In this document: piece after piece, positions 23,166 through 32,659 of the stretch | Layout: each line of letters opens with the position of its first letter | Position numbering within the stretch: the stretch's first letter is position 1 | Source of the DNA: Saccoglossus kowalevskii | Taxonomy: Eukaryota > Hemichordata > Enteropneusta > Harrimaniidae | NCBI RefSeq assembly: GCF_000003605.2 | Contig: NW_003135346.1 | Span: 148,497-197,355 of the forward strand | DNA: 48,859 nucleotides | Reading direction: 5' to 3' | Position numbers and translations under genes: made by a program | The notes under the pieces: generated by a model | What the model saw: the letters and a program-made list of their open reading frames with translations, nothing else | Databases searched by the model: none | What the model was told of the DNA's origin: nothing

Positions 23166-25543
23166 ATTTCTTGTGGAAAAGAAGCCATTTTCTAGCATGA
23201 TTTAGCAATATAATATGTAACAAATCGAAATAGGAAGTAGCATTCTCAAAATAGTTGTGTTATTTGAAAAATACACCGCCGTATCTGAATATAACATTTT
23301 CTTGTTGGCAACGTATACATTCCGTACCAGCTCTCATGTAGACTCGAAGACCTAACATGGGTGTTCAGCGGTCGATTGTCTCCGCTATCTCTGATAATAT
23401 GCCGTTTTAATAATGATATAGATAAACAAACTGAATGTCAATACGTCGCATAGCTACACAGATAGTATAGCCCATGAGATAATTAAATTCACCGGGTCCT
23501 GGCTTGTTCAGTGCGTACCTGTTTGACGAAGGTTGGCTGTTCGACGGTAATAGAGTAACTACTATTCAAATGAATCATGCAATATAAAAATTGTCCTCGG
23601 ATACGGAATCCAGAAAATATCGAATACGTGTTTCCATTTTATAATTATTGTTTCTATTTTATAGTTAATGATCCCAAGATTTGATTTCAACCTACTATTT
23701 CTAAAGTTTAAGGTTTTACCCTTTTTCCCCATAAAATTACAGCCGTTTCTTTCAGTCACGCCATTATAATGATAGAATCCCTTTTTCTATGGAAAAAAGC
23801 TTGGTACACACATTAAACAATTTTAGTGACATTTATGTTTTTTTTTATATTTTGGACCTGCTACTTAGCTGAATATACAGATTGCATTAAAATCAATTGG
23901 AGTTGAGTCGCTGTTCATAAAATCTGAGATTCAAGAACGTAACAAATTTATATTTTCCCCAATTCAGATGCATGCAGACTTCACCTCACGGTCCCGCCCA
24001 CAGTAAAGCACACAATACACATTTAGTTGCTAGATAGTATCTATCACTTCATTGGCAGGATTAACATAGGGCAATACATGTTGTATGGAATGCGAACTAC
24101 AAAACTTAGTCACCCAGTACCCAACGGGATCACGTCGGATCATTGTAAAACGGGCGGTTGTCGTTTCGTGTTGTCGGAGTGTCGTTAAACTGGGTCAGTC
24201 TCATGAACAAAGATCATATACTTAGTAGCTAGCGTTTGGTAACCGCAACTTGAGCTTGGACGTTATTTGATCACAGTGTGATAACCGGAACACAAAATGA
24301 TGTTTGAACCACTGGTTTAAAACGTCGCATGTGTTGTTCGTGTATGTAACGTGCGGCCGTTAATACACACCAGTACCCCCCCCCCCTCGACACACACACA
24401 CATAAAGAAACGTTGCCAGCTAAACAGTAGAGCGATACGAGATGTTTAAGAGTAGCTAAGATAAAACTAACCTGTCTCACGGCGATGTAAAATCTTCCAA
24501 TTGTATTGACGGTTGAGTGCAGTCGTTCTTAATCTTCTGAACTGACGCGTCGGGTAAGACTGTTGAGCTGATATGAATCGCGATAACAATGCCCCGTTCG
24601 TTTAATACAATGCCTCGACGATTTGGAATGAAATGAACACAATACGGACGATGATGATGTCAATATCCTGTTCTGCAATACACACGTGGCAATTATGTTC
24701 ATATAGGTGTGGTTGGTTTCAGGAAAGTGGGAAACTAAACTCAAACGACATTAGCTCAAGTTGGTTTATTGGGGGATGGGCAAGCAATTGTACGACATCT
24801 TGGTAACAAAGTACGGCTTATTGCTGATTGATTAATTGATTTATTGATTGATATAAATCCGAAATGTGTAAATTATTTTTACGTACCAGGGCCTTAACAG
24901 TACTGTGAACTTATATAAAAAACAGATAAATACAAAATAACGTTCAGCTGATGTTTAAAGCATTTCAGATCTTTCAAATTACGCATCTTATAAATTATAT
25001 GTTATTAAGTATTTTGAAGAGAGATTAGTAGACATTCTAGATCTAAGCCGCAGATTAGATTAGTGCTTTGAACTCAGTAGATCTTAGATTCGATTAAAAA
25101 CGAAGAGATTTGTTTTCTTCGTGGTTTAGTTTCTATAAATAAAATATTTTGTTTGAATTTAGTGTTTGATTTCAGAAATGTTTTTCAAAACCTCAACACC
25201 AACCTTTTTGGTTTGTAATACAGAAAACTGAAGAACTAATTTTACATTCTGCCAATGTTTGCCGTTTAATGGTTGGGTAGGTGGCGGGGGTGTTGAGCAT
25301 GAAACGGTGTTTGATATTGACCACGGTTTTAAGGTATGTGCAAGAAATACGTCATCTTCACTTTACAGATATCATGCAATATGTATTGTAATAGTGCTGT
25401 TTTACACTGCGTACTTGGAATACAATACTTATGATTTAACGCAAACTAAAATGTTATTTTCTGATATATATAATGCTGTGTTCGTTCGATGAAAAATACC
25501 AATAGACATGTGCGGTCGTGTTTGTTATTGTACGTACACTATC
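23166..25543. other. AT-rich DNA without recognisable genes
   Basis: Includes a poly-C tract followed by CA repeats near 24376-24405. No exon, RNA gene or element is supported. Confidence 0.35.
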
Positions 25544-25563
25544 GTACACGCGTAATAGAAAAC
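25544..25563 (+). repeat. Left copy of a 20-base direct repeat flanking a MITE
   Basis: GTACACGCGTAATAGAAAAC directly abuts the TTAA of the MITE at 25564-25726. A copy with one change (GTACACGCGTATTAGAAAAC) is at 25737-25756 on the other side. Confidence 0.9.
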
Positions 25564-25726
25564 TTAAAGGGGCACCTTCCAGTTAAGATTAATTTCGCAA
25601 CAAATTTACTTTCTGGATTAAAATAACAATGGATAACAAAAGATAGATTAACATTGTAAACAACATAAACAATAGTGTCCCATGATTCTTTGGTGCAATC
25701 CATGGGATTGAGCGGTTCCCCTTTAA
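25564..25726. mobile_element. TTAA-bounded MITE, family C, 163 bases
   Basis: Begins TTAAAGGGGCACCTTCC and ends GAGCGGTTCCCCTTTAA. The perfect part of the inverted repeat is short (TTAAAGGGG), followed by weaker matches. The interior is AT-rich and unrelated to families A and B. It is non-coding and flanked by the 20-base direct repeats. Confidence 0.72.
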
Positions 25727-25736
25727 GTACAGTATT

Positions 25737-25756
25737 GTACACGCGTATTAGAAAAC
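25737..25756 (+). repeat. Right copy of the 20-base direct repeat
   Basis: GTACACGCGTATTAGAAAAC, 19 of 20 bases identical to 25544-25563. It lies ten bases beyond the MITE's right TTAA. Confidence 0.9.
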
Positions 25757-28153
25757 ATTGGCATTTTAACGAAAGGCCATTGAAACCGTGTTAAATTTAT
25801 TCTAGCTTATATTCAATGATTTGATCTTTTAGGTCATTAAAACTGAATATTAACTGACACTGAGGTAATTATTTGTAACTTTTCAGCAACACAATGTATT
25901 ACCGGTATTTATATTTGTTGGTTTGATATTTTGAGCCCATCTAGGTTTTAAATTTACTGACATTCCTGCGAAATGTCCTGCAAGTTGTATTGTAATTTTA
26001 CATGTTAAACTGAATTTAACAGATTTAGCTTATCAGTGAAAACAGCTAAATTAAAACCCAGTGAAAAATTCACGCCATTACAGTTATTGAATGCCCCCCC
26101 CCCACACACACACACACGTAATATTATATTATTCTACATGAAATGTATTACAGCATCTCCGCAATTCGAATTCCTATCACGTATACTAACTTTGCATTAT
26201 GGGAATGACGGAGTATCTACCCAAGTTACGCGATTAAATTAGCCTCTAGTATGATGCCAGACGCTGATCAATCATTGCATTTCAAGGAAAGACATTATAT
26301 AAGAATAATTTTCTAGGTCGGTGCCTAATGATGGTCAAATTTGAGAGCCCGAATGCGACGAGACATACGAGTTCTAATCAGTCAAGCTCAGCGTTTGTTC
26401 CAGCAATGACACAGAAGACGTCAATGTCTACATACATACTGTTAAGTCAGGGAATCTTTTAACGTCTATGATGGAACTAAATGTTAGTTCCATGGTGAAA
26501 TCTAGTATTAATCCGGACAATTTAAACTAGTCACATTGTCCAATTTGAATGTCAGGCTTGTAAGGAAGTTTTCAAAAGCCGCGAATAAATAATTCAGGCA
26601 AACTGTGCACTCAATTGAGTATACGCTGAAACAATGATTAATCGGGGATTTGTATTCAATATAATCATTATGGTATTTTAGATGAAAAAAACAAACTGTT
26701 CGAGCACTTTTACGTGTGTACGTGGCACATTACTAGTTAGTGCGCCCTCAACAGTATTGGGATGAAACGAGCCGACAATGTGTTTCTACACTATGACTGT
26801 GACACAACGAATGGGGAACGTCAACAAACAAATACGACAACGATATCGAACGTTGTTGGAGGTTTTTACATGCACAGCTTGCACGTGAAATACCGAAGCC
26901 TTTCGTAACTTTGCAAGCAGCTTATATCACGTTCCAGTACCTTAAAGATGCAACATGGACGAAAACAAGAAATTTTCAAAATGATTCTTAGGTATTGAAT
27001 ATTGATGACTAAATTGGACTTTGTTTTATCTTGATCTGAAAATAATGTTTTTGCAGCACAGGTCAAGTTTTTGTTTGAGAAAACATTAAGATTCTCTGGT
27101 GCACGAATTGATTTGATACGCACAATAACAATTACTGCACATACATTAATGGTTTTGATTTTTTTAATGAATATTGTTCTGTAAACGTAACATGTTTTTA
27201 GTTCTGTAGTTAAGTTTGATCTACAGTAGACAGTATCGAACAGCAGCATTATAAATATGCATCTTTATTTCCCCATGTCTCGGCTCCCTGATTTGTTGAC
27301 TGTTGAGGGCCATGAAGTCATTTCCGCATTGCATTATGGGATACGTATCACGAAGGTCCCAGGGGCGCTATTTGTTTGTCCACCACTGCATACCCATTTC
27401 CGAGTAGGACATTTAACTGACCCGATGTGACCCGAATCGTTGATCCTTCAACTTAAATATTGTATATGGTATGGTACGGGAACTATTAAATCGTCTGTGT
27501 GGGTCAGAATTTGACATTGACTTATTTTACCTTGAACTCACTAGTTATTTTAAATTTGTGAAAAGATTTGTATGTTATTGGGAAGATCAATTCAAATGTA
27601 ATGTTAAAATATAACCATCGTCAAGCAGTGTGAAAACAACTTTAAAACAAAAAGTTTTACACGCGCAATAACGTTGCATGGGTCCCACACCAAGCAAGGG
27701 GCGGCGATACGACTGTGACACAGACAATCAAATATAAAAGCAGTTTTCTTTTTAATTCATACGTGCTGATTACGTAATAGAGGAAAGTAGAGTCACACTA
27801 TTTGCTAATACAGAATATATCCTCGGGGAGGACATCCGGGCATTTTCACCGCCCGGCAACCCTTGCGGTGAAGACAAAGGTAAAAAACTCGCAGAAAACG
27901 GTACTTTGGGATGATTAATGAGACTCCTCTGAACAGTGTAACAAAATTAGCCTTATGTGTGTAACATATATAAATTTGGTTGTTCAGGATTACTTTAAAG
28001 TTGAGTTTGTGTTGCTTTCTCCAATTTTCAATGAATATGTATGTGACATAAATAGTTCGATATCCATCAACCAATTTAACGTATTTAATTATACTTCACA
28101 AAACAATAACACGTGTCTCCGGGACTTACCTTCTCAAAATATATGTGTAATTC

Positions 28154-28169
28154 ACGCCCTCTGTCGGTC
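28154..28169 (-). promoter_or_regulatory. CTCF-like motif (weaker)
   Basis: Minus strand reads GACCGACAGAGGGCGT, matching the AGAGGGCG core but diverging at both ends of the CTCF consensus. Confidence 0.22.
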
Positions 28170-28212
28170 AAATATGTATATCATCAGAAGCATAAGAAAT
28201 GAACCTCGAACA

Positions 28213-28228
28213 GCGCCAACTAGTGGTC
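28213..28228 (-). promoter_or_regulatory. CTCF-like motif
   Basis: Minus strand reads GACCACTAGTTGGCGC, one deviation within CCASYAGRKGGCGC. Confidence 0.38.
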
Positions 28229-28601
28229 ACGCAATGAATGGCCCAATGAACCAATGCAAGATATAAACTAAGAGGGTGACAACTAATAGAATTCATTAGC
28301 CAAACATTTCGCTACTATTTTTCGCACTCTGAGATCGTTTATATGGTCTTGGGATATTTGAGATATTTGGTGCTATTCATATGCAAGGAATACTTTGAGC
28401 CGAAGTACTGATTCGGGAAAAAGACGAATCATCGCAAACCAGGCGCGGTGAAACACTATTAAAATCGTCAGAAAATAAAATCGAACTAGCAAAATAATGA
28501 GAAACCAAATACAATTGCTGAAAAACAATTGCGTGTAAAAAGAAGGTTTCTTATTGGTCCGCGTTGCCTGGTCCTTTTTCACGCTCATTTCACCACAATA
28601 C

Positions 28602-28617
28602 AGCGCCCTCTGCTACG
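28602..28617 (-). promoter_or_regulatory. CTCF-like motif
   Basis: Minus strand reads CGTAGCAGAGGGCGCT. The AGCAGAGGGCGCT part agrees fully with the CTCF core; the leading CC is replaced. Confidence 0.38.
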
Positions 28618-29527
28618 AAATTACACCCACAAAAAGTGTTCGCTGTCAAATGGTTTGGCAAACAAATGAAAAAAAGAAAAATAATTCGCCACACTGGTTC
28701 ATTTTTGAAAAAAAACAAACAATTTTTTGCGAGGCCTTAGTAAATATTTCCCACAATTCGCGCTTATTCATGTCATCTATAGTCCCAAGATCTTAATAAA
28801 ACTGCACTCGTGACCTCAGAGACCATACTAGAAACATACATGGAACAAGTAGTTTGGAATACTGTTGTTTCATATTGCATGTAGGTGAACACTTATGATT
28901 AATATTTATCATGTTTTTGTAGCACAAATAAGGATTTCTTCGATGATATCCACTAATACTAGTACATTTGCATTTGTGTTAGAATTTGCATTATGTAGTT
29001 TGCTATAAAGGTAATATTTTTATTTACCATGAATTACAATCCTGAAAAGGCAACACCATGCAATATCAAACAACCAAATTAAAAGAGAATATTTGTTACG
29101 TCCTTGTTGCATGCTTAGACGTCGGATAATACAGTACGGTGGGTCAAATCATGTGCCTGTAATAAACTTGAATGACGAAAGCCAAATTTTACATCAAGTA
29201 GTACATCATATAACTTTATATGACCTTACCCATGGTATTGTTGTTTTTAAAACCAATAAGCATCGACGTAGTATGTCAATCGTGACGACACAATACTACA
29301 CACGAGCCTCGTCACGTAATTGATTGTCATATTTTGATCAATTGCGTCACCAACGCACAGGATCATTTAAGTCATTTGTCTCAAAACACAATATTTTTTT
29401 AACTTTCACAAAAAAACCTAAACATATGTTTTTCTAAAATATTGATCTGTGGCCAATATAAATAATATAATTATATTCATTTTTTCCAAATGAAACATTG
29501 ACCTGCCAAGTAGAACTGCGAGAGGAG

Positions 29528-29635
29528 CACGTGAAAACACGTGGCAGATCACTGCAGTACACGTGACTATATCACATGACGAGATACTAAATGATGGCGG
29601 AGTTGATAGCGTACTCAGACAGAACATATCACGTG
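29528..29635. promoter_or_regulatory. Cluster of four CACGTG E-boxes
   Basis: Palindromic CACGTG motifs at 29528, 29538, 29560 and 29630. The first pair is spaced 10 bases apart (about one helical turn), and the last sits in a TCACGTGAC context. CACGTG is bound by bHLH factors such as USF, Myc/Max and MiT/TFE. Together with the ATGATGGCGG at 29591, which resembles a YY1-type start-site element, this looks like a promoter or enhancer, though no gene can be traced from it. Confidence 0.45.
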
Positions 29636-29668
29636 ACATTTATGCAAATTGATCTATTGCGATCCTAA
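29591..29668 (+). CDS. Possible short ORF or first coding exon
   Basis: ATGATGGCGGAG starts a 25-codon frame (MMAELIAYSDRTYH...) within the CACGTG cluster. The start context (TAAATGATGGCGG) is favourable and resembles YY1-type initiator elements at animal first exons. It ends at TAA 29666-29668. It might be the first exon of a plus-strand gene, but the only internal GT donors are weak (CAC|GTGACA), and no following plus-strand exons were found. Confidence 0.17.
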   Translation: MMAELIAYSDRTYHVTFMQIDLLRS

Positions 29669-29706
29669 ACATTCGACTTAGTAGCTCTTCCGTTGATCAC
29701 GCATCA

Positions 29707-29765
29707 GTTAAAGGGCAGAGGTCGTCGTTCTGTGTTGTGATTGATACGAGTCCCATGTGACATAT
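29707..29765 (+). mobile_element. Solo end of a TTAA-type MITE
   Basis: TTAAAGGGCAGAGGTCGTCG matches the inverted end of the element at 16839-17119 (TTAAAGGGCAGTGGTCGCG when reversed), followed by weak similarity around the GATAC/TCCCATG segment. No opposing end was found within the next few hundred bases, so the element is truncated or decayed. Confidence 0.5.
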
Positions 29766-29769
29766 ACAC

Positions 29770-30287
29770 CACTGCCGTATGTGTTTGTATTATGTATATA
29801 TACACTTGTTTGTGATTTGCTGCAAGCCAATAACGTTGTTTTTCCAATTGTATTCATTCGATTAAATAGTTAACGCACTCAAGCTGAAACGGGCATTCAC
29901 TTATTTAATGGTGCGTACCAGCAATTGCAATGCTCATGTGAAACTTGATCGAACACGTCACCTATTTTATTTACTGATAACCCATTATTCCATATGAATA
30001 TTATTATGAACACAATTATTATGCTATTGATATCGATATTAGGTCATTAGCCCTTCGAACGTCATCATTCATACATCACAATTTCTGTGTTTTTTTTTTA
30101 GACATAATTACCTCCAAAAATGATATCATGGGATTTATACGTGAATGCTGACAAAAGTTGACTTTGGCCCCATTGGTAGTCAAGTTGAACGTACAATACT
30201 GCACAATCAACATTGCACGTGTCATTTGTGTGTTTCTATGACAATATGGCATAACCCATGTTCTGTATTCTCAGTCTCATATTCATT
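29770..30287. other. Intergenic DNA downstream of the 30289-31799 gene
   Basis: Should contain the short 3' UTR of the minus-strand gene on its right side. No other element was seen. Confidence 0.35.
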
Positions 30288-30293
30288 TTTATT
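30288..30293 (-). terminator. AATAAA polyadenylation signal overlapping the stop codon
   Basis: On the minus strand the coding end reads ATT AAA TAA A, so the AATAAA hexamer shares bases with the last Lys codon and the TAA stop. An ATTAAA variant overlaps it by two bases. If used, it would give a very short 3' UTR. Confidence 0.5.
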
Positions 30294-31080
30294 TAATCAT
30301 TGCTTTCGGGTGTTCTAATTTGAAAACCACCGACGGTGAATTCAACCCGTTCTGGAGACCAAAATTTGAAACTCGGCGCAATTTCCTCGGTTTAGATTTC
30401 TTGCGGATTTCTTTATTCGTATTGCTCTTGTTCTCATTGTTACCACCCATATGAATTTCGAACGCGTCTCCTTTTCTTTCGCAGTCCTCGATTCTCGCCT
30501 CGGTTACCCGTTTTGCCGCCAGCTCCCACTTTGCCCTTTTCTCATTCTCATAACTATCCCGCGCTTTTCTCCATGCCACGATCTCCGGGTAGTCCGCAAC
30601 TGCCTCAATCCCCCGAAGCTGGACATGACTAGTTTTTTCTACTTTATTTAGCATTGCCGCTGCCCTCTGAGCAACTTCCACTATCGAGGGAGTTTTTGGT
30701 ATCTCATACTTAAATTCTGTGCCTGCGTAAAAACGAGGCTGGAGATGCTGTAATCGCATTTCATCGCCCGACATGATAGGCGGTTCTACCACCCGATCTC
30801 CCTCCCTCAGTTCCGCAAGGGTCGGTTCAATATCTATTTCTTTCGGAATATGTAAATATACCTCGCCTTCACGGGAATTAAAGTGCCGTCCGCGTTTACC
30901 TCTCCTGCTTGCTTGTACTCGAGTCCTCACGATTCGTGCTCTCAGGTGATCAATATTCATGAAATAAGTTTCCTTATCGGCAGGACCCCACGCGTTGCCT
31001 TTCCATCTGTTCTCCTTTCGGGTATACTCGGCGAGTGTATAATGGGATGAAAGTCCGCCAGTGTTAGCTTCCCGGGCCAC
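30289..31080 (-). CDS. Exon 2 of the 30289-31799 gene
   Basis: Encodes residues 133-395. The acceptor TTTTCAACAG|GTGGCC is phase 0 and continues the frame of exon 1 to VAREANTGG. The frame is also open upstream to an ATG at 31095, but that Met would lie in the intron. The C-terminus (KKSKPRKLRRVSNF...) is strongly basic. Confidence 0.82.
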   Translation of the reverse strand: MAREANTGGLSSHYTLAEYTRKENRWKGNAWGPADKETYFMNIDHLRARIVRTRVQASRRGKRGRHFNSREGEVYLHIPKEIDIEPTLAELREGDRVVEPPIMSGDEMRLQHLQPRFYAGTEFKYEIPKTPSIVEVAQRAAAMLNKVEKTSHVQLRGIEAVADYPEIVAWRKARDSYENEKRAKWELAAKRVTEARIEDCERKGDAFEIHMGGNNENKSNTNKEIRKKSKPRKLRRVSNFGLQNGLNSPSVVFKLEHPKAMIK

Positions 31081-31799
31081 CTGTTGAAAATGCATTGGCG
31101 GATATCTGGTATCTGCACATGCGCAGTAGACGACGTGACATTTTTAATTGATGGTTTATCAATATCGGGAAAATGCGACACAGTTCGTTTTTGTTGCTTA
31201 TCTGTCCCATTAACTGTGTTCACGCATGCGTCGATTAAATGATTCTTCACGTGACACGTTTATCGCCGTTGATTGGCTATCATCGAACACGGAACTTGCC
31301 ACACTAATACAAGGGTTAACATACATGTTTGCCATAGTGTTCGTATCCTTATTTGGTACAGTGTGTGGTCTACGTGGGACTAGGGGTAATCCCTTTCAAC
31401 TACCCTCTCTATGACTTTGTGACGCGTCATAGACGAACTGCTTCGATGGGCATCTGTCGCCAAGGCAACCAGATCAATAATATTGATATCTATATCACGG
31501 TGGTGTGGATTTTGCACTAAAGGCACCGTTATTGGTCTCACTTCTTCGTCTTCCGTGGCGATAACAACTTGTGGAAAATGAAACTTCCCGCTTGTGTTTG
31601 GCGTGAAACCTTGCTGCCCACTGCCACACGCACGTGCTTTGTTTCCGTCGATAAACCGCACTTCAACGCGTCCAGGATAACTTTGAATCCTTTCACAATA
31701 TCGTCGTCTCGGGGCGCTGCTGACACCAGCGATGCGTCTTGGACTTAAGTCATTCTTCAACCTCGTTCGCGAAGACAAAACACTACTTGTTACCATCAT
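30289..31799 (-). CDS. Two-exon gene, basic protein, possible TEX33/CIMIP4-like ciliary protein
   Basis: Exon 1 is 31799-31404 and exon 2 is 31080-30289; the 323-base intron joins in phase 0 and the product is 395 residues. The start ATG (31797-31799) is the first after an in-frame TGA about 30 bases upstream. The junction yields HKVIERVAREANTGGLSSHY, the most conserved-looking part of the protein. The chain is strongly charged, with a basic patch (QASRRGKRGRH) and a long Glu/Lys/Arg/Ala stretch near residues 290-345 likely to be helical. It has no signal peptide and no membrane segment. The 'EANTGGLS...YTLAEY' region reminds me of the TEX33 (CIMIP4) family, sperm-flagellum and cilium microtubule inner proteins, but that is from memory and tentative. 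Cytosolic or axonemal location is inferred. The alternative acceptor GTGCAG at 31117 gives a poorer junction. Confidence 0.8.
31404..31799 (-). CDS. Exon 1 of the 30289-31799 gene
   Basis: Encodes residues 1-132: a Ser/Arg-rich start, a middle with FHFPQVVIATEDEEVRPI, and a C-terminal part ending SSMTRHKVIER. The donor is AGG|GTAGTTG (GT at 31402-31403), of moderate strength. Reading through it gives only seven further codons before a stop, which supports splicing here. Confidence 0.78.
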
Positions 31800-31829
31800 T
31801 TTGCAGCATACGTGTGTTACAGTTTTATT

Positions 31830-32437
31830 TCAAAGCTGCTCAGATACTGAACCCTGAAAAAAAAACAATATACATGTGGTTAGTTTTGTTTGAAAACATA
31901 ATTTATGGTTTCCCAATAATATTTCTTAGTATTGGTTTTCTGTATTGTTATGCATGATGCTAAGGAATCATTCACGGTTAATTTTAAACGCCACGCGTTG
32001 TATTTCGTAATATGCAACATTTCCTCTAGAGTAACGGGAAATGGGAGATACTACATATTAAAAAATGAATTCTGTGTGACTGTAATTTTCTGGGGGGGGG
32101 GGGGTGAAAAATGATATCGGTTTAAATTGAAACATGCGCTAAATCTATTCATCGTTTTGTTTCTTCCAAACAGTTTGTGTACAAAAAAAACACAATGTAA
32201 ACACTTAGAAACGAACGTCGGTAAACTCAACCATAGGCGCAGTACCATAGATTTCAGTGAACGACAACACTCACAATCACATATATACAGTCAATACGAA
32301 CACAATTACATACATCATTAAATCACTTCCAACACGGGTTCAAGTGATTTGTTGCTCGGATACTCACGAGTCATTGCCGAATAGCTACTAGCGTGTAGGT
32401 CAGCGTATAAACTTGGAGATATCCCACTGGGAATCGT
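31830..32437. other. Presumed promoter region of the 30289-31799 gene, no clear motif
   Basis: Region upstream of the minus-strand start. It holds a poly-G run at 32091-32104, and no TATA box or initiator can be placed with confidence. Confidence 0.3.
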
Positions 32438-32465
32438 ATGTCCCTTGGCTGTGGATATTTTTTTA

Positions 32466-32601
32466 GATTTCAAAACATGCATCGCGATGCGCGAAAGAGG
32501 ATGCGGTGGTGGGCCGAGGATCGTCTCGCATGGTTGGACCTCAATATTGCCCGTGACAATAAAAAGATGGATGACTCATCATTTCGACTAGAAGTACCGG
32601 T
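32466..32601 (+). CDS. Possible coding exon, Arg/Trp-rich
   Basis: After an acceptor-like TATTTTTTTAG (ending 32465) the plus-strand frame reads MHRDARKRMRWWAEDRLAW and continues through DLNIARDNKKMDD to about 32600. A weak donor (GAA|GTACCG) follows; the frame stays open to 32656. The composition is protein-like and an ATG lies 10 bases into the putative exon. No family is recognised and no partner exons were found. Confidence 0.18.
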
Positions 32602-32659
32602 ACTCGTGATAAAAGCACACTTTGTTTGCGCTCTTAAAATTCAGTTTCGATCTTAAAAT

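Larger units (their letters stand above)
25757..29527. other. Intergenic DNA with CTCF-like motifs
   Basis: A poly-C/CA tract lies near 26094-26116. Minus-strand frame 26866-27249 (127 codons) is low in protein character and has no splice context. Motifs resembling CTCF sites cluster at 28154-28617. No gene is supported. Confidence 0.35.

Noticed and set aside
26866-27249. 127-codon minus-strand frame
   Set aside because: Composition is that of translated AT-rich non-coding DNA (Ile/Lys/Cys-rich, no domain); no acceptor, donor or poly(A) context.
30957-31250. 97-codon minus-strand frame in the 30289-31799 gene
   Set aside because: Lies mostly in the intron and overlaps exon 2 in another frame; the phase-0 splice gives a much better product.
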